Source of the DNA: Burkholderiales bacterium
Lineage (GTDB): Bacteria; Pseudomonadota; Gammaproteobacteria; Burkholderiales; Burkholderiaceae_A
DNA: 14,069 nucleotides
Direction: 5' to 3'
Assembly: GCA_030834045.1 (NCBI GenBank)
Contig: JAURFZ010000023.1
Location: forward strand, 1 to 14,069
Shown here: in pieces, positions 7,739 through 14,069 of the stretch
Layout of the letters: each line of letters opens with the position of its first letter
Position numbering within the stretch: position 1 is the first letter of the stretch
The notes under the pieces: model-generated
Told to the model about the DNA's origin: nothing
The model's database searches: none
What the model saw: only the letters and a program-made list of their open reading frames with translations
Made by a program: the position numbers and the translations under genes

Positions 7739-8574
7739 CGCGTCTGCTCGCGGCCTGCCTGGTTGGTCTGCGCGGCGCTTGCGGTGGCAGCACTGTTATC
7801 GTTAAGTGCTTGCCTCACAGGACCCGAGATTGACAGCCAGATCAGCTGTGAGGCAAGCCCAAGCGCAAGGAAAAGGCTAATGAATAAAACTGTGCCCTTT
7901 GTAAAGCGAAAGACCTTGATGGGGGCTAGGCCCGACAGAACGTTCTCGTAGGCCTGAGGGCAGATTCGTTGTTCGCCACGACCCGTGGGGTGTATGGCTC
8001 TTGAAAGTGCCTGCGCGGGTCGCCGATAGGCACGTCGAAAGAGTTGTTCAGCGATCTCTTGAAGCCGATCTTCTGCAAAGGGTTCGCCTCGATACTGGCC
8101 TTGAAACCCGGCATTAATAACAAACAGATAAATGGACGACAAATAGGTTGCACGTGCCGAAGGGTCACGCAAAATGCCGTCGATTCGATGAAAGACCTCC
8201 TGGCCCGAGTAGCTTGTATGAAAAAGCTGATCCTCAAGAAGGAAGTCTAGCTGTGCCGACTGGCCCATCCAGACGGAATGCAGAAGCAGTTCGTCGGCAA
8301 GGGCTGCCTTTAGGTAACGGGTCTCGTCTAAGGTGGCGAGCTCGTCGGTGGCTGCAGCCGCGGCAAGTTCAAGCTCTTGTGCGGCAATGGCCTGCACCAG
8401 TTGATCGCGCACCATTGCCGCCGCCTTAGCCTTGTCTTCGTCCGGCGTGCTGGAGGTTGGCTGCTCACGTTGCAGCGTGTGAATCGTTTGAAGCAGGGCG
8501 CGAAACTGCTGAATCTGTGGGCTCGTTGCACTGCCCAGATGCGGTGTTTCCAGCTCGGGCTCTCGTCGAGTCAC
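7735..8574 (-). CDS. tssL: T6SS inner-membrane protein TssL (DotU family), short form
   Basis: The gene encodes a 279-residue tail-anchored inner-membrane protein that binds TssM and docks the baseplate through TssK. The cytoplasmic DotU domain (about 20-205) shows 'YLKAALADELLLHSVWMGQ' (87-105), 'FLLEDQLFHTSYSGQEVFHRID' (111-132) and 'YLFVINAGFQGQYRG' (149-163), all hallmark positions of the family. One membrane helix lies at about 227-249, followed by a short polar tail of ~30 residues in the periplasm. There is no OmpA-like peptidoglycan-binding domain, so this is the short TssL; anchoring to peptidoglycan, if any, must come from another protein not seen here. The start overlaps the tssK stop by 4 bases (ATGA) and has a good ribosome site (AAGGGG) inside tssK. 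The stop overlaps the tssM start by 4 bases. Confidence 0.95.
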   Translation of the reverse strand: MTRREPELETPHLGSATSPQIQQFRALLQTIHTLQREQPTSSTPDEDKAKAAAMVRDQLVQAIAAQELELAAAAATDELATLDETRYLKAALADELLLHSVWMGQSAQLDFLLEDQLFHTSYSGQEVFHRIDGILRDPSARATYLSSIYLFVINAGFQGQYRGEPFAEDRLQEIAEQLFRRAYRRPAQALSRAIHPTGRGEQRICPQAYENVLSGLAPIKVFRFTKGTVLFISLFLALGLASQLIWLSISGPVRQALNDNSAATASAAQTNQAGREQTR

Positions 8575-9923
8575 GCGGCTGACCCCTTAGACCGTTGCGG
8601 GCCGGGCTGATTCGCAACATAGAGCACGATGCTACGCGGTGGGGTAAGCGGCCCGGTGCGACTTGATGAGCGAATGACCAGTCGTGGGCTTTCAGAATTT
8701 ACGAGCGCACCAGGCTGAATCTCGAAAAAGACAGTCTTGGGAAGTGGACGGACGCCAAGTTCATCGGCCGATGCCACGCGCAATCTTCGAAGCCCAAGAA
8801 TACGGCGCTCCATAAGCTCATCGAGTTCGCCAGCCTCTCCAACTAAGGCCACCTCCATCCAGTCTGTCATGACCTGCTCAGACTCCCCGTGAAGCCCGAC
8901 CACCAGTCGTGTATCGAGCCAGGAACGTTGCAGTTCAAGTTCAAAGGCGTTCTGCGCCCAAGAGAAACGAATCTCTCGATAGTCTTGGCTTATTTCAAGA
9001 ACCAGCTGTTCCAGTGATTCAAGCAAGGGATCAAAACCTATTGAAGGGTTGTCGTGGTCGTAGATAGGAGGCGCATGGGGCACTGTGGCTGAATTAAGTT
9101 GGCTTAGCTGGGCATTAAGTTGAACAAGAGCAATATAGGCCTGCCAGGCTGAGGCCTGAGCAGACTGCGCCACTGCCTCGGCCTGGGGCAGTGCCACAAC
9201 CATGGCACTTAGCCTTTGCTGCATCAGTGTGCGTTCAGCGAGCAGTTCGGGCTTCGCAAGTCCTGCCACCTGCCGGGCTACAAAGCTTGCCTTGGAACGC
9301 AGACTGCCCAGAAGGCTTCGAATACGGTCTAGCAGAGTATGAGCGCAGTGCAGACGTAGCAAGGGGGGCAGCGTGCTGTCGAACCGGAAGACACCCGCAA
9401 CGCTGATGATGCGACCAAGGCGAATGGACGTAAACGCTCCTGAAGGAGGGGCTCCAAGCGAGAGGCTTAGGGCCATGCCAAGTCGTGGGATGTCAACAGG
9501 CAAAGCCTCAGAGACACTGTCTTCGATGGGTGCCTGGACCACTGGGCGGTAGCGGCCAAGTCTTTGAGGTGTGTTGAGCTGCGGCTGAATGGCAAGGCGC
9601 AGAAAGAGGTCAACCGGGCCTGCTTCAAACTCTGCATCCGCAGCCATCAGGTCAAGCGTAAGTTCCTCGTCGGTCTGTGCGTCATACCAGACTGCTGTTC
9701 CATCGGGAAAGACCAGCCTGGCTGCAAGTAGTCGAACGCGCCCGGCCGGCAGAAGCGACTCATCAATCTGAAGCGTTTCAAAGCCCCAGCCGTAAGGAGT
9801 TGCAAGTGCCTGATGAAATGCAAAGGCGCTGCGAAGGCTCTCGGCTTCTTGTTGAAAGTGCTGCGGGCTAAGAAGCATGCCCTCATGCCACTGCACAGGA
9901 AGTGTTGGCTTTAGAAATTGCAT
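8571..9923 (-). CDS. tssK: T6SS baseplate protein TssK
   Basis: The gene encodes a 450-residue TssK, the adaptor that forms trimers connecting the baseplate to the membrane complex. The diagnostic N-terminal motif 'VQWHEGMLLSPQHFQQ' is at residues 10-25, followed by 'TPYGWGFETLQIDESLL' (42-58) and 'FPDGTAVWYD'. The rest has the length and helical middle section usual for the family, with a C-terminal head region around 'GELDELMERRILGLRRLRV'. It begins 27 bases after the TssJ-like gene, the widest gap in the operon, with a ribosome site AGGA 8 bases before the ATG. That AGGA can pair with TCCT in AGGACTCTCCT (minus strand, about 9925-9935), a tiny 4-bp hairpin that could dampen initiation but is weak. 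Its stop overlaps the tssL start by 4 bases. Confidence 0.95.
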   Translation of the reverse strand: MQFLKPTLPVQWHEGMLLSPQHFQQEAESLRSAFAFHQALATPYGWGFETLQIDESLLPAGRVRLLAARLVFPDGTAVWYDAQTDEELTLDLMAADAEFEAGPVDLFLRLAIQPQLNTPQRLGRYRPVVQAPIEDSVSEALPVDIPRLGMALSLSLGAPPSGAFTSIRLGRIISVAGVFRFDSTLPPLLRLHCAHTLLDRIRSLLGSLRSKASFVARQVAGLAKPELLAERTLMQQRLSAMVVALPQAEAVAQSAQASAWQAYIALVQLNAQLSQLNSATVPHAPPIYDHDNPSIGFDPLLESLEQLVLEISQDYREIRFSWAQNAFELELQRSWLDTRLVVGLHGESEQVMTDWMEVALVGEAGELDELMERRILGLRRLRVASADELGVRPLPKTVFFEIQPGALVNSESPRLVIRSSSRTGPLTPPRSIVLYVANQPGPQRSKGSAA

Positions 9924-9950
9924 AAGGAGAGTCCTATGAGCATGGGGGTC

Positions 9951-10466
9951 CTAACGGGCAATGGGTGAAAGCGTGCTGTCGTTGGGCCCGATTTGTACGA
10001 TGACCGCACTGGCCTTGGGATTGAGCGTAAGTCGATGGTCCGCGGTTGAGAGAAAGTTCATGAATAAAAACACAGCCAGTGCTCTGTCTTGAGGAAGGCT
10101 TGTGCGAGCAATTCTTAGGCTTTTGCCTGGAACAAGCTCACCGCCCTGGACGATGAGCCCTGAGGGGCTGGTCTGCAGCAAGCCCTTGCGCTGGGCAAAC
10201 CACTGCTCTGCTGAAAGACCTGCAACGATGGGAATGAGTTCGGGCGCTGTTACTAAAACCAGTTCGACAGACAGGGGGGAGTTATTGTTTGCGCCCTCAT
10301 CGACTAGGAAGCTTAGGTAGTCCCACTCCAAGCGGTCACCGGGCGGTATAAGAAAGTCTTTTGCAGACTTCAACGCCCCTGTTACCGAACAAGCAGACAG
10401 CGTAATAAGGCAGACCAGAAGCATGAAAGCACGTGTAAGCCGGATGTCGATAAAAGGCAAGCTCAT
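9951..10466 (-). CDS. tssJ: T6SS outer-membrane lipoprotein, TssJ-like
   Basis: The gene encodes a 171-residue predicted lipoprotein. The N-terminus has basic residues (Arg9, Arg12), a hydrophobic stretch and a lipobox ending LSAC, with Cys26 as the lipid-modified residue; Ser at +2 favours sorting to the outer membrane. The mature part has 'ANNNSPLSVELVLVTAPELI' (59-78), 'LSAEQWFAQRKGLL' (84-97) and 'GGELVPGKSLRIA' (108-120), a pattern I associate with the divergent TssJ/VasD-like lipoproteins of T6SS clusters. These bind the periplasmic end of TssM. It is not a classical TssJ by eye, so the gene symbol rests on motif resemblance, lipoprotein character and its place next to tssK, tssL and tssM. 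The ATG overlaps the stop of the small upstream membrane-protein gene by 4 bases (ATGA). A later Met14 start would remove the basic n-region of the signal and is less likely. Confidence 0.75.
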   Translation of the reverse strand: MSLPFIDIRLTRAFMLLVCLITLSACSVTGALKSAKDFLIPPGDRLEWDYLSFLVDEGANNNSPLSVELVLVTAPELIPIVAGLSAEQWFAQRKGLLQTSPSGLIVQGGELVPGKSLRIARTSLPQDRALAVFLFMNFLSTADHRLTLNPKASAVIVQIGPNDSTLSPIAR

Positions 10467-10702
10467 GGTCTTTGCGTCCCAGCCTTGTTTGATTGTTCGT
10501 CCGTCATGCTGGCTGGCCGGGCCACGACCTCAGACGATTCTGGCCTTGTAGCCTTGCTATCAAGGCTATTTGGAGCGCCAAACTTTTGGCCTTCGCGATA
10601 GCCAAGTTCATAGCCGATGAGGCTGACGAGAACGAGAAAAATAAGGCTAAAGAGCACCAGGAAGATGCTGAGTCGGGGTGTAAGAGAGATTCGAAATTCC
10701 AC
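10463..10702 (-). CDS. Small single-pass membrane protein with glycine zipper
   Basis: The gene encodes 79 residues and starts with GTG (10702-10700); I do not recognise the family. Arg4 and Arg10 precede one strongly hydrophobic helix (about 11-31), so the N-terminus should be cytoplasmic and the tail periplasmic. Directly at the membrane exit is 'GYELGYREGQKFG' with Gly at 30, 34, 38 and 42, a GxxxGxxxGxxxG pattern typical of tightly packed helix pairs. The remaining ~37 residues are polar and probably unstructured. There is no lipobox. It begins 11 bases after the PAAR-like gene, with a modest AGG ribosome site, and overlaps tssJ by 4 bases, so it is translated together with the membrane-complex genes. 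The tight coupling makes a real gene likely and suggests an accessory of the TssJLM complex, but that role is inferred. Confidence 0.75.
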   Translation of the reverse strand: MEFRISLTPRLSIFLVLFSLIFLVLVSLIGYELGYREGQKFGAPNSLDSKATRPESSEVVARPASMTDEQSNKAGTQRP

Positions 10703-10713
10703 GATGGATTGAC

Positions 10714-11100
10714 CTAGGGAATGCTTACGGTTTGTTGGCCAGGCTGATTAATAGAGATAGACCCCCCCCATACACAGTTAAGTTTCGAGCTGTCTTGCAA
10801 GGCAGGCATGCCCCCAAGCTTTACGGTTGAACTTCCCGGTGACCAGGGCGCAGGCGTGAGTGGCATGCAAGGCATTGGCGTAAGAACGCCCATGGCCGCT
10901 GCGGTTGCAGCGGCTACGGTGGGGTTGGCCATCGATTGACACATTCCAAACGGTAAGATGTTTAGCATTGGAATGTTGTCCAGAATGTTTGCTGCTGGCG
11001 TTGTGGTGAACACGCAATTCACCGGAAGCACGACCAGCGAGGCGGGTGCGACCCCGAAAGAGCACTGCATCATGGCACCTGCGCAGACTTGTTTACCCAT
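10714..11100 (-). CDS. PAAR-like spike-tip protein (DUF4280 type)
   Basis: The gene encodes a 128-residue protein with the look of the DUF4280 PAAR-like family: 'GAMMQCSFGVAPASLVVLP' (8-26), 'ILDNIPMLNILPFGMCQSMANP' spanning 39-60, 'AAMGVLTPMPCMP' (68-80), 'WSPGSSTVKLGGMPAL' (86-101) and 'LNCVWGGSISINQPGQ' (107-122). Such proteins cap the VgrG trimer with a sharp cone and can carry effectors. It has six Cys (6, 13, 29, 54, 78, 109) and no His at all, so any metal at the tip would have to be held by cysteines, unlike the His/Cys site of classical PAAR proteins. No C-terminal toxin extension is present. The start overlaps the stop of the MORN-repeat gene by one base (TAATG), with a GAGG ribosome site just upstream. 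It very likely partners the VgrG encoded two genes upstream. Confidence 0.85.
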   Translation of the reverse strand: MGKQVCAGAMMQCSFGVAPASLVVLPVNCVFTTTPAANILDNIPMLNILPFGMCQSMANPTVAAATAAAMGVLTPMPCMPLTPAPWSPGSSTVKLGGMPALQDSSKLNCVWGGSISINQPGQQTVSIP

Positions 11101-11705
11101 TAGTCGCCTCTTAGCGCGGAAGCAAGACGGTCGCCCATTGACACCAACTTAAGCTTGTCTTTAAGCGGCTTCCCAGCCTCGTCAAACTTTTCAATTTCGC
11201 CTTGGCGAATGCCCCGCTCGTAGGCCTCGCGTTGAAGCACCTTTCCATTGGGCCAGAACAGGCAGCGCTCGCCATGCAGCTGGTCTTTTGAGTACTCTGA
11301 GCGTGACAAAAGTTTGCCGTCCTCTGAATACTCTTCAACAAGCCCGTCAAGCATTCCATTAAGGTAGTGCGCTTGGCGACTCAGGGCCCCCTGGGAGTAG
11401 AACTTACTTGCTCCGTGCAGCAGCCCATTCGCATAAGAAAGCTCTGCTGCAAGCCTTTCAGAATCGTCAAAGCTCTGTGTGATGCCGTGGAGCTGATTCT
11501 GAATAAGATTCTGACGCATGCTTAGGCGGCCATTCTTGAAATAGTCACTCGTTCCGTGGCGCTCGCCGCCAAGGTAGGCGCACTTGAGGCAAGGCCTGCC
11601 TTCGGAGTCAAAGACCTCGTAGAGGCCCTCAAGACCTTGTTCGCCTAAAAGTCCGCGCTCAATAAGGGTTCCGTTAGCAAGGTGGCGTTCAAAGGTGTCT
11701 GACAT
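11100..11705 (-). CDS. MORN-2/YwqK-like repeat protein between vgrG and the PAAR-like gene
   Basis: The gene encodes about 201 residues made almost wholly of six to seven repeats of roughly 23 residues, each of the form hydrophobic-x-Y/F-x-x-x-G-x-L ... Y-x-x-G-x-x-H-G. Examples are 'GTSDYFKNGRLSMRQ', 'GASKFYSQGALSRQAHYLNG' and 'GERCLFWPNGKVLQREAYERG'. This is the MORN_2 repeat of the so-called YwqK family antitoxins. I chose ATG 11705 (an ATG at 11711 is equally possible); the longer in-frame start at 11798 would overlap the vgrG 3' end by 80 bases and is unlikely. No good ribosome site is seen, so translation probably depends on vgrG, whose stop is 13 bases before. No signal peptide or membrane helix is visible. 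A Cys pair, 'PCLKC', occurs in the first repeat. Position suggests an adaptor, cargo or immunity protein for the spike; none is proven. Confidence 0.8.
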   Translation of the reverse strand: MSDTFERHLANGTLIERGLLGEQGLEGLYEVFDSEGRPCLKCAYLGGERHGTSDYFKNGRLSMRQNLIQNQLHGITQSFDDSERLAAELSYANGLLHGASKFYSQGALSRQAHYLNGMLDGLVEEYSEDGKLLSRSEYSKDQLHGERCLFWPNGKVLQREAYERGIRQGEIEKFDEAGKPLKDKLKLVSMGDRLASALRGD

Positions 11706-11718
11706 GGGCATTGTTTGG

Positions 11719-13851
11719 CTAGTTAATGTTAACCATACCGGCCTTGAGCGCAAGCATCGAGCCCCCATCGACGCTGGCCTGTGCGGATGCCTTGACATTC
11801 AATGCAGTGCCCGCGGTGAGGTCCATGGCCGTGCCTGATTTCGCACTGAAAGCTGTTCCAGCCTCAGCACTGTGCTCGGTACCGCTCTTACTGCTTAGCG
11901 ACTTCGATGCGCTTAGCGAGAGATCACCATCGACCTCGATACGCAGGTTGCCGCTAACCTTAAGTACATAGTCGCCCGTGATGGTCTGATTCATATTGCC
12001 CGTAATGGACTCAATCATATTGCCCGTGACGGTCTGATTCAGATCGCCCGTGACATCTAGCGCTAAATTCTTCAAAACCGACTGAGTCAGATCGCCTGAG
12101 GTCGTATGGGTCTCATTGCCGCCGACTTCAATCTCTCGATCGCTCGCAATTTTAAGAAGGTCTTTACCCGTCTTGATTTCTGTTGTACGGTCTCCTTTTT
12201 CTAGTGTGTGCGTCTCCGACCCCTCATAGAGCGTCGTGCTGCTGTCATGTTCGATCTCTACGGTCATGTCTTTCTGGGCGTGAAGGTAGAACTCTTCGGC
12301 ATCCGACTGGTCCTCAAATCGAATTGCATTGCCGGGCTCGCGGTCACTTGACTGGCCGATTCCAAAGCTTGCAGTAAGTGACGCCACGCCTGCCTGGCTG
12401 GACTCGTTAAAAGCAGTGACCGCGGCCTTCTTGATTGCCTCAAGGGTGGTCGTGCTTTTTTTAACGGATTGGGTGCGCAAGATGGACTGGGTCTTGTTGG
12501 CGGGAAGATCCACCGGAAGCTCTTCCTCGGCATGATAGACAGAGCCTGTGACCATGGGTCGGTCGGGGTCACCATCGATGTAAGAGACAACCACTTCGTG
12601 ACCGACACGCGGAAGAAAAACGCTACCCCAGCTGCTGCCCGCCCAGTTCTGACTCACCCGCATCCAGCAAGAGCTTGTTGCATCGTTTGGGCTGTATTGA
12701 TCCCAGAAAAAGCGCACCCGGACTCGTCCTAGCTCATCAACCCAGATTTTTTCATCGCTAGGGCCAACGACGACGGCCGAGTGGTTCCCGGCGACTCTTG
12801 GTTTCTTAAGGCTGCGACTTGAACGAAATGGCAGTGACTTACAAAAGGCATGACACTCATTTACGTAGGTTTCCTCGAGCAGGCTATGAGCGATTGACTG
12901 GACGATATAGTCTTTGTTGAGGGCCGAAGAAGGGTGCTCGGAAATGGTTACGGGCGCGCCTGCTGTCAGCTCGCAGCGTATGGTCTCAAAGCAGGTTGTT
13001 GAGGATGAGATCTGGCTGGCATTTGCCAGGCGCTGCGCCGATGCCGCGGTAAGGTCTGGCGCAGAGCCTGCAGCGGGATATTCAAACCATCGGCCTTGTC
13101 CCGAGAGTCCTCGTGACTCAGCAGCAAGGTTCGTAGAAGGTGTGAGCATGTTGTAGTCGGACACTGCCCAGGCCTGGGTGACCATCTTGTTAGTCTGCTT
13201 AACAGACAGAATGGCGTTCTCGGAAAAGGCCTCGGTCTGCCTTCCTCTAAAGGCCAGCGGCGCCTCGGGCCCCTCGTAGGTAAAAGCAGCGTTATGGTCT
13301 GCTAGTACAAGGATGCAGCTGCTTGCCGATTGTTTGAAAAAATACCAGTGGCCCTCTTCTTGCATAAGTCGGCTAAGAAAATGAAGGGATGATTCGTCGT
13401 ACTGCACGCAGTACTCGCGGCTTTGATAGGCGCCAATAAGTTGCTTCTCAAAGACGATTGCGTAGTACTGAAGATATTGCTCAATAATTTCTACGGCAGA
13501 AAGGTTCTGAAATATGCGCCGATCTCGATCGAGCTCCATGCGCCAGAGCTCGGGAACGATCTCTGCGGTGTAGTAGGCAAAGGCAGCATCAATGGTCTCG
13601 AGCCCCAACGATTTAAAAATTCCATGAAAGAAACGCTGTGAGCCGTTCGAGAGATTGATTGTGACGGTTACTTTTTGTCCGACCAAGGCGGCCGTATCAA
13701 TACTGGCATTTTCAGACTTTAGTTGAAGACGAACCGAGAAGGGCTCAGACAGGCCTTCGTTTGCCTTCAGCTCAGTTACAAGCAGTGCATCGCCTGAAAG
13801 GCTCGTTTTTATTGTGGCCAGGTTGCCGGTCTGACGATAGCCCTGTCTCAT
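11719..13851 (-). CDS. vgrG: T6SS spike protein VgrG
   Basis: The gene encodes a 710-residue VgrG, the trimeric spike at the end of the Hcp tube. The gp27-like N-terminal part (about 10-360) has 'FFHGIFKSLG' (74-83), 'YYTAEIVPELWRMELDRDRRIFQ' spanning 93-115 and 'YCVQYDESSLHFLSRLMQEEG' within 147-167. The gp5-like OB-fold part contains 'WVDELGRVRVRFFWD', 'SCWMRVSQNWAGSSWG', 'PRVGHEVVVSYIDGDPDRP' and 'VTGSVY'. The C-terminal ~200 residues form a beta-helix of eight-residue repeats (listed separately), ending 'GMVNIN'. No C-terminal effector domain is attached, so this is a plain structural VgrG that would rely on the PAAR-like tip or adaptors for cargo. ATG 13851 is supported by AAGGGG 7 bases upstream and by the 4-base ATGA overlap with the upstream probable tssG. 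Confidence 0.95.
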   Translation of the reverse strand: MRQGYRQTGNLATIKTSLSGDALLVTELKANEGLSEPFSVRLQLKSENASIDTAALVGQKVTVTINLSNGSQRFFHGIFKSLGLETIDAAFAYYTAEIVPELWRMELDRDRRIFQNLSAVEIIEQYLQYYAIVFEKQLIGAYQSREYCVQYDESSLHFLSRLMQEEGHWYFFKQSASSCILVLADHNAAFTYEGPEAPLAFRGRQTEAFSENAILSVKQTNKMVTQAWAVSDYNMLTPSTNLAAESRGLSGQGRWFEYPAAGSAPDLTAASAQRLANASQISSSTTCFETIRCELTAGAPVTISEHPSSALNKDYIVQSIAHSLLEETYVNECHAFCKSLPFRSSRSLKKPRVAGNHSAVVVGPSDEKIWVDELGRVRVRFFWDQYSPNDATSSCWMRVSQNWAGSSWGSVFLPRVGHEVVVSYIDGDPDRPMVTGSVYHAEEELPVDLPANKTQSILRTQSVKKSTTTLEAIKKAAVTAFNESSQAGVASLTASFGIGQSSDREPGNAIRFEDQSDAEEFYLHAQKDMTVEIEHDSSTTLYEGSETHTLEKGDRTTEIKTGKDLLKIASDREIEVGGNETHTTSGDLTQSVLKNLALDVTGDLNQTVTGNMIESITGNMNQTITGDYVLKVSGNLRIEVDGDLSLSASKSLSSKSGTEHSAEAGTAFSAKSGTAMDLTAGTALNVKASAQASVDGGSMLALKAGMVNIN
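11726..11905 (-). repeat. Octapeptide repeats in the VgrG C-terminal tail
   Basis: The last ~60 VgrG residues fall into eight-residue units: SSKSGTEH, SAEAGTAF, SAKSGTAM, DLTAGTAL, NVKASAQA, SVDGGSML. The core is x-x-K/E/T-S/A-G-T-x-x. The period matches the beta-helix needle of gp5-type spikes, here in an Ala/Ser/Thr-rich version just before the tip that binds the PAAR-like protein. The repeat is clear at protein level and weaker in DNA; boundaries are approximate. Confidence 0.65.
11972..12067 (-). repeat. 24-bp tandem repeat coding for the VgrG beta-helix
   Basis: Four consecutive 24-base units at 11972, 11996, 12020 and 12044 share a core reading (plus strand) T-YGCCCGTRAYGG-CT-ATTCA; the fourth is diverged in its second half. 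On the coding strand they give the octapeptides VTGDLNQT, VTGNMIES, ITGNMNQT and ITGDYVLK. Each unit is one eight-residue strand of the gp5-like triple-stranded beta-helix. High DNA identity between units suggests recent duplication within the gene and a place where needle length can change. Confidence 0.75.
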
Positions 13852-14069
13852 ACGCCCACCCCTTTTCCAGCATTCCCATGGTGTTGGTCGGTGGTCTCGA
13901 TTTCGAACCGGCTTGCACTGGGACTAACCGCCCGTTTTGTCTTCGATACAAGCCATGCCGTCTGGCCAAGCCGAAGGTTAGCCTGAGTCGCTAGGCTGGG
14001 CCTTGGAATACTGGCTCGCATGGGGTAGAGGCCTATCTCAACCAGGGTGGGTGAGGGCAGGTACTGAAT
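13848..14069 (-). CDS. tssG: Probable T6SS baseplate protein TssG, C-terminal end
   Basis: An open frame enters from the right edge and runs 73 residues to a TGA that overlaps the vgrG start by 4 bases (ATGA). Its sequence includes 'LVEIGLYPMRASIPRPSL' and 'ANLRLGQTAWLVSKTKRA'; the 'LG-x-T/S-A/S-WL' element near the end is what I recall for the TssG C-terminus, which sits in the baseplate wedge with TssF. Position directly before vgrG in a T6SS operon supports this. Only the tail is visible, so the assignment is moderate; another baseplate or accessory T6SS protein is the alternative. The final ~30 residues ('SRFEIETTDQHHGNAGKG') are polar and look like a flexible tail. Confidence 0.6.
   Translation of the reverse strand: MQYLPSPTLVEIGLYPMRASIPRPSLATQANLRLGQTAWLVSKTKRAVSPSASRFEIETTDQHHGNAGKGVGV

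Noticed and set aside
11706..11798. Longer N-terminus for the MORN-repeat protein starting at 11798.
   Set aside because: It would overlap the end of vgrG by 80 bases in another frame, and the added residues (Arg/Pro-rich) do not resemble the repeats; ATG 11705 or 11711 fits the operon spacing.
13772..13969. A 65-codon frame on the minus strand across the vgrG start.
   Set aside because: It overlaps both vgrG and the probable tssG tail in a different frame and shows no family resemblance; the tssG frame with its ATGA overlap explains the region.
1..14069. Search for CRISPR arrays, tRNA or rRNA genes, insertion sequences and attachment sites.
   Set aside because: None seen; nearly all bases are in the genes described, and the only tandem repeats are coding repeats in vgrG and the MORN gene.

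Overview
The window is dominated by the distal half of a type VI secretion system (T6SS) operon. It is on the minus strand and runs from the right edge to about position 2594. In transcription order it holds the 3' end of a probable tssG, vgrG, a MORN/YwqK-like repeat protein, a DUF4280-type PAAR-like tip protein, a small single-pass membrane protein, a TssJ-like lipoprotein, tssK, tssL (dotU), tssM (icmF) and tssA (impA-like). All ten junctions are overlaps of 1-4 bases or gaps of 3-27 bases, and no internal promoter or terminator is visible, so this is very likely one transcription unit. The baseplate, sheath and tube genes (tssB, tssC, hcp, tssE, tssF) and any tssH/clpV would lie beyond the right edge and cannot be judged here.

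Left of the T6SS operon is a 126-base gap with a plausible promoter. It is followed on the same strand by a two-gene unit: a PuuE-like polysaccharide-deacetylase-fold hydrolase and an amidase-signature hydrolase. The two genes overlap by one base (TGATG) and look like a small catabolic pair acting on an amide or ureide. At the far left, on the plus strand and convergent with the amidase, is the 3' part of a hotdog-fold acyl-CoA thioesterase gene that starts before the window.

The genes work together as follows. TssJ (outer-membrane lipoprotein), TssM and TssL (inner membrane) form the trans-envelope complex. TssK and TssG belong to the baseplate that docks on it. TssA coordinates assembly of sheath and tube. 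VgrG and the PAAR-like protein form the puncturing spike. The MORN-repeat protein sits exactly between the two spike genes and is the best candidate for a spike-associated adaptor, cargo or immunity protein. No recognisable toxin is encoded in the window.

The organism is a Gram-negative proteobacterium of moderate GC content. The thioesterase, amidase and T6SS proteins read like betaproteobacterial (Burkholderiales-type) homologues, but this is inferred from remembered family sequences, not from a search. The most notable departures from the textbook are a TssM with no Walker A motif and only two predicted membrane segments, a small glycine-zipper membrane protein coupled to tssJ, and the VgrG-MORN-PAAR-like cassette inside the structural operon.
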